Shown: positions 59,400 through 64,000 of the stretch, in pieces
Position numbering within the stretch: the first letter of the stretch is position 1
How the letters are laid out: each line of letters starts with the position of its first letter
Source: Coprinopsis marcescibilis
Lineage: Eukaryota; Basidiomycota; Agaricomycetes; Agaricales; Psathyrellaceae
Reading direction: 5' to 3'
Assembly (NCBI GenBank): GCA_004369085.1
Contig: ML210262.1
Location: 1 to 64,000, forward strand
DNA length: 64,000 nt
Position numbers and translations under genes: made by a program
Notes under the pieces: generated by a model
Seen by the model: only the letters and a program-made list of their open reading frames with translations
The model's database searches: none
What the model was told of the DNA's origin: nothing

Positions 59400-59750
59400 T
59401 GTGACCTTGAAGATGTCCATCTGCGGAGAGATGGCCCAGAAAAATGGATTTTAACTTAACCTCCGCTCAGGTATACTCACCAAGAACGCGCAGCTTATGA
59501 ACCCGATGCCTCCAATAGAATGGGATCGAAACATCCGTACATGCGCCAAGGGTGCATATCACGTAAATCAGAAAGCCAATGGCAATTTACGGGGCTCGAC
59601 CCTTCCTAGCTTATGCCGGCATTTCGAAGAAGATCGCAACACAATGGAAGGCCATGAAGCAGAGATACAAATCGTGGAAGCACATACCGGCAGTGAAGAT
59701 AGTGACGTTTGAATAGATGGTCTTCGCGAGACCATCCCCAGCTTGTTACG
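59400..59750 (-). pseudogene. Decayed third copy of the membrane-protein family
   Basis: The minus strand carries recognisable but broken pieces. A first-exon remnant has 'EYRNKLG' and, after a one-base frame change, 'LAKTIYSNVTIFTA' with a GTATGT donor. A second-exon remnant reads 'CFMAFHCVAIFFEMPA', a stop, then a second stop, and after another stop 'IAIGFLIYVICTLGACTDVS' and 'IPF'. These align with 'FMAFYTVITYFE' and 'CLIFLVYTLGACVDVTQPF' of copy 1. Exons 3-5 are not found. At least one frameshift and several stops make it a pseudogene. Confidence 0.75.
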
Positions 59751-60377
59751 GTACTCAGGATTAGAGAATCAAGTCCTAGTAGGGAACTAAAAGGTTCAAG
59801 GAAATGGAAGCATAGTAGTATCCGAGTTCTCAGACGTCGAATACCTCTCCTTTAAACATCACCCCTAGTTAGATACGGAAAACCATGTAGATAATCATTT
59901 ACCACATGCTGTGTTCTTTACACTCTAATGGGAGGACGCGAAGATGCAAGTCCATAATCAGGCCGCAAAGTCACACAAATGGACAACTTGTACAAGATAG
60001 TTGGTGAGCGGTTGAGCTGAGCCAGGAAATTTAAACAGCCCAGGAATCGAGTGCAGATGTGACTGGAATGTTATAATTTAAGTTGTGGTCATGGGGGTTC
60101 GAAACAGAGACAAAAACCCCCGGGTGTCGAAAGAATGCGTCTTATTACATGGAGCATCGTGGCGTATATGTTACCTGTAAAGCTACAACATGACCTTAAT
60201 ATGTATGATATGTACTGGATCTCAAAATCCATGATAAGAATAATAAATGCGGGAACGGAAGGATGATGGCAGACAGTGAGCGATGCAACAAACGAAAAGG
60301 AAAAGCGAGAGAACACACAAAGCACAAAGCGGAGAACGGCAAAGCATTTGAAAAGAGTCCACTTCGTCCAACAGTCC
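59751..60377. other. Intergenic, 3' flank of MAU2
   Basis: Holds the 5' flank of the dead membrane copy and the MAU2 3' UTR. No coding feature beyond a low-quality 133-codon minus ORF (60089-60490) that overlaps the MAU2 terminus in another frame. Confidence 0.5.
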
Positions 60378-63052
60378 TTAACCCCTAAGCCTTGCAACTG
60401 AAAAATGGAAGGCCGGCAACGAGTTTTGAATGTCAATACCCCCTGCAGCGGTACTAGTAGCAGCCCCCGCCTTGACTGGCGGTGGAGCAAACATCGATGC
60501 TCTCTGCGAAATCTTCGTCACAGCGGCATGGAGTTTTGCAATCAGAATCTCCAAGTTCCTCGCACCATCCTCGTCACCAACACGCTTCTTTAATTCTAAA
60601 TGTAACCCTCATCACGTCAGTCAAAAGGCCCGTTTCAGCTCAATTCGAGAACATACCGAGCATCCTTTGCGCCAACCACAGCCGCAAAGGAGCATTACCC
60701 ACTCCGTCGCCGGCCCTCTTCAGCTTCTTTTGCTCTTGAGGATTGGTGTTTGCGGAAAGATCCTTCTTGGTAGGCTGCGCCCCAAGCCCAGCAGCCAGCT
60801 GTTCAGCGGTAACGAGCATCTGTCCTGCGTGTTCCATCGACGTGCTCAGGTACTGCGCCGCAATCAACGAAAGAATCAACGCTCGTAAATGGTTATCGCC
60901 TCCCGAAGTCGCAATTTTCAGGCCCTCTCTGAGGTACATCCTGGACACAGAAAGTCAGAAAAGAGGCATACAGAGTCGAAAAGCGAATATACGAACTTCG
61001 CGTTGAGGAACTCTGCACTCAAGCACGCCCGCAGGACACACGCAATAGAGCTCAGGGCGCCTCCCAGCCCATCACAGACCGCCAAAACCTCGCCAGCAAT
61101 CCCACTGAGATCGTTCTCCTCGACTTTAAATGGGCTATTAGCATACTCCTCTTCAGTAAGAGCAGGATATTCGGCGATTCTCTCTTTGAGAATACCAATC
61201 CGCATCCAAAGCTCTCCCGCCCTGGAGGCAGCATGAATCCATTGGTCCTCCATGCCATCGTCGTCGCGGACAGTACTTTTCCCCGACCTCTCCTCTCGAC
61301 CTCTCGAAAGGTATGCGGCCACCTGGTAACATTGCAGTGCACGTTCTGCATGCCCCAACGCATGGCTCAGCTGTGCTTGTAGAAGAGTGATACGAGCAGC
61401 GTAGTAGTTGTAGAGATCTTCGTTTCGTGCGTAGGCAATGAGTTCTGCCAGGGTCTACTCAAATTAGCAATAGCCTGTTTGAACATGGAGGATGGATAAG
61501 AACCTTTTCTGCTTCGCCAAATTCGCTCCGCATCACGCACACCTACAACCCAGAATCAGCAAGCAGTATATAAACCGGTAGAAAAGCAAAGCAAAAAACG
61601 TACCCCGATAATCTCACACAACAAGTCTGCCTTGATCTTCTTAAACCGAGTTAACTGCTCTAGAACGTATTCTTCGGAGATCCATGGGGGGACTGGTTTC
61701 GATCAGTTTCTAGGGAGAACGAAAAAGGAGTGACAAACACTCACACGCCAATTCTCTTTTGAGTTCCCGTTCAACAAACAATAGACCTTCAGCAGCAAAC
61801 ACCTTGCGCTTCGGCTTACGCCCAACGGGATCCCGCTTCGCGACACTCGAAATAAGAAAAGCGAGGGCGAATATCACTCGAGGATGTGTCGTTTGGACGT
61901 ACAAAGCCTGTGACCCGGGGAATGGGATCTATGTGATGCAAAATGTCAGCAAAAATTTGCATTAAACAGGAGCTCGGCGTACCTGAAAGACCCCGTGAGG
62001 TTTGATTAAATCCAGATAACTTCCATCCAACATTTCATGCAGAACTTTAGTTCTTGCGTCCGTGGAAAGGACGTCCCCAATATGCGAATAGTATACAGCC
62101 CCGAGGATGAGGACATAAACCATGAACGCGGTCCCACTGCTTTCCCGGTTAACCTGAGCGAACTCCTTCGCCCTTTCCGAGAGAACGGTGGGGTCTTGTG
62201 ACGGAAACTCGAGCAATTGCTCTGCGTAGTCCAGTGCCTCGCGCACCTGCTCAAAGGCCCCCATTTGTACCAGTGTTCGAAGACGTAGTATCGAAGCAAG
62301 CTTCACAATTTCCAGATGTCCGTGCATCGTCCCAGCTTCGTGTAGCTGCTGAATCGCACCGAGAGACTTGACTGTGGGTACAAGGGCTCCATTTCCGTCT
62401 GGTGTGCAGAGGCTTCCGATGTACCCGAGGTGACTGGTGTATATTAGATGTGGTGGGTCCTGAGGGCTGAGAGTCTGGCCCAGAAGTCGACGAAGGGTGT
62501 TTTGTGAGAATTTGAAGTTGTTCTGGTGTTGTGAGATTCGTGCTGACAGTAGTGTTAGATGAACTCTATAGGGTCGCAGTGATGGGTGCTACAAAAATGA
62601 TTTTCAGTCTTAGTACACTGTAACGTCAATCCAAATGAAAGCGCACATTTTGAGCAAGTAATAGCTGAATAGAAGTTAGACCCATGTCTTCCAACGCGTG
62701 CAATGTGAAAACTTACTGCCTTCGTCGCCGCCTTTTCCGCTTGATGTTCCATAGCCTCAATGCTCAGCCCGGTTCTGAACGCCAGCTCAGCCAGGCCAGT
62801 CCAAGCCTTACACTCTACATCCGGGTCCAAGTTCGGGAACAAAAGACACCTCTGAAGGGCCAAAATTGAGAGGTACACCGATCTCGCGTAATTTCTGTGC
62901 GTTGGCGGATGGAGAAGAAGGTTTGGCAGTGAAAGCAGGAGAACAGGGAGAGGTAAAGGCTCCGAGAGTAGTGTGCATCCAGACTCTGGTAGACATGATG
63001 AGAGCCGCTGTCGTTTGGTCGGGCGGTCGACGTCGATGTCCATCGCGTCCAT
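60378..63052 (-). CDS. MAU2: Cohesin loading factor subunit MAU2/SCC4
   Basis: Partner of Scc2/NIPBL in loading cohesin onto chromatin. Exons 63052-62717, 62664-62647, 62588-61983, 61928-61745, 61692-61604, 61542-61504, 61454-60997, 60940-60657 and 60595-60378 give 743 residues, all in phase. TPR-superhelix family markers: 'AEKAATKALLLAQNHPSLRP' (spanning an 18 nt exon coding LLLAQN), 'ALGHAERALQCYQVAAYLS', 'FLNAKMYLREGLKIATSGGD', 'NHLRALILSLIAAQYLSTSM', and 'GDEDGARNLEIL'. The N-terminus has a basic stretch ('RPTKRQR') suggestive of nuclear import, and the C-terminal 45 residues are low-complexity. Length is in the range of fungal Scc4 proteins. Confidence 0.93.
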
Positions 63053-63468
63053 GGTCAAGATGTGCCTGCCAAGGGTCTGTGCGTTATTGTGTCAAATCAA
63101 TGTGGCGACGCGAGCGTGACCTGCACGTGACTGAGGTCCGCGTACTCTCGCCCCTATCCTATAGTAGAAATTGACCGGGCTCCAATGTGATTGCAACTCT
63201 ATGTGATTGTCCCTGTTATCTAAAGTAGTACTATGTAGCATAGCCCGGCATAAGATAGTGTATATCCGTCATATTGATCATAAAGTCATAAAGCGGCGTG
63301 ATATGCTATAGCTAATAGGAATATTAGATGTCGTTAATGGTAATTTGATTTTGCGGTAATAAATACTTTGTAAATACTGGTCTTAGGGTTGCTCCGCTAA
63401 TGCGAGTTCACCTGTGGATAGGTAAGAGGTGACCCATAGTAGTCTACGAATGGTCATCAGACATCGCG
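63053..63468. other. Intergenic, AT-rich
   Basis: 5' flank of MAU2 and 3' flank of the edge gene. An AT-rich core at about 63230-63380 lacks any recognised motif. Confidence 0.55.
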
Positions 63469-64000
63469 TCACATGAAATCGAAACACAGCATGAACTTAC
63501 TGGTTGTGTTATGGGTGTCGAAACTGTTATGCCCACTGATTACCTCATTGTGGACCTTGAATGCGTCCCGAATGTTTAAGTTCCCTCCAACATTCCCGAA
63601 AGTCGGGTTAATTGTTGGCGTCACAGTATTGGAGAGCTGGGTCCTCGGGGCAATAACAGTGATAGGCTGCGCCTGGAATTTGACGACCTGCGCCAGGAAG
63701 TGCTTGGACAGTTTGGTGAGATCAACACTTCCAGGGTTTTGAATCATCTGTTGAGCAGGGTTTTCCTCTTGTGTCTCATCAGTGGTGACTTCTGACTCTC
63801 CCTTCATGTCGACATTGTTGAGACCAACATAAAGGTCCATTGTCATGAACAGCTGAGAAGTAAACACCCGTCCCAGTAAGAGCCATTACTCAACGAACGG
63901 AACTCCGACTCACAAGCAAGTTCGTCTTGTTGAGGAAGAGCCTCTCTTTCAGCCCTGAAATCCTCTCCTGATCAACTAGTGCGAAGAAAAATCTCATAAA
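63469..64000 (-). CDS. Partial gene at right edge, unknown
   Basis: Two exons are visible, 64000-63914 (open to the edge) and 63852-63469, with a phase-0 intron (GTGAGT...CTCAG); they give about 156 residues of C-terminal sequence. The first exon ('FFFALVDQERISGLKERLFL') looks like an amphipathic helix. The second has 'LYVGLNNVDMKGES', an acidic Thr/Glu stretch and a Asn/His-rich end ('HNEVISGHNSFDTHN'). No family is recognised; the N-terminus is outside the window. Confidence 0.45.

Noticed and set aside
63469..63867. Edge gene as a NOD-like receptor or Asn-rich N-terminal domain
   Set aside because: The Asn/His-rich tail is suggestive only; no NACHT or P-loop sequence is inside the window.

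Overview
The window is nuclear DNA of a filamentous basidiomycete, probably an Agaricomycete. Genes are split by many 45-100 bp GT-AG introns with branch sites close to the acceptor, and typical fungal families are present: Zn2Cys6 regulator, Gcn4-type bZIP, type I metacaspase, GAC1-type CBM21 protein, and an 'LLLAQ' MAU2. Genus cannot be fixed from sequence alone. All exon coordinates below were worked out by hand from splice signals, reading phase and family resemblance.

Layout. 0-6 kb: no recognised gene, but two blocks of a decayed dispersed repeat whose partner copy lies inverted at 44.2-45.2 kb. 6.3-11.3 kb (-): giant, low-complexity PP1-targeting CBM21 protein. 11.4-21.8 kb: gene-poor, only weak ORFs and simple repeats. 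21.9-22.8 kb (-): Med25-VWA-like gene, paralogous to the one at 45.6-47.1 kb. 23.9-25.8 kb (+): ubiquitin-eL40 and a nucleotidyltransferase-fold protein. 28.5-29.0 kb (-): cytochrome c oxidase subunit VI. 30.8-31.4 kb (+): Gcn4-like bZIP. 33.1-35.9 kb (+): M17 leucine aminopeptidase in 16 exons. 36.4-40.0 kb (-): 921-residue Zn2Cys6 regulator in 16 exons. 42.1-42.6 kb (-): small secreted Cys-rich protein. 43.4-44.1 kb (-): LTO1. 45.6-47.1 kb (-): full-length Med25-VWA protein. 50.1-51.9 kb (+): metacaspase. 52.0-53.4 kb (-): TauD-like dioxygenase with a frameshift. 53.9-55.2 kb (+): membrane-anchored serine hydrolase. 55.4-59.8 kb (-): three tandem copies of a multi-pass membrane family, the third dead. 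60.4-63.1 kb (-): cohesin loader MAU2/SCC4. Right edge (-): incomplete unknown gene.

The genes do not form one pathway; the region is a mix of housekeeping genes (RPL40, COX6, LTO1, MAU2, LAP) separated by accessory, duplicated or decaying material. The dioxygenase and hydrolase are divergently arranged. I found no convincing undescribed multi-gene system. The most unusual items are the permuted inverted repeats, the tandem membrane-protein array with a splice-compensated indel, the frameshifted dioxygenase, a GC-AG intron inside a zinc cluster, and several 10-18 nt microexons.
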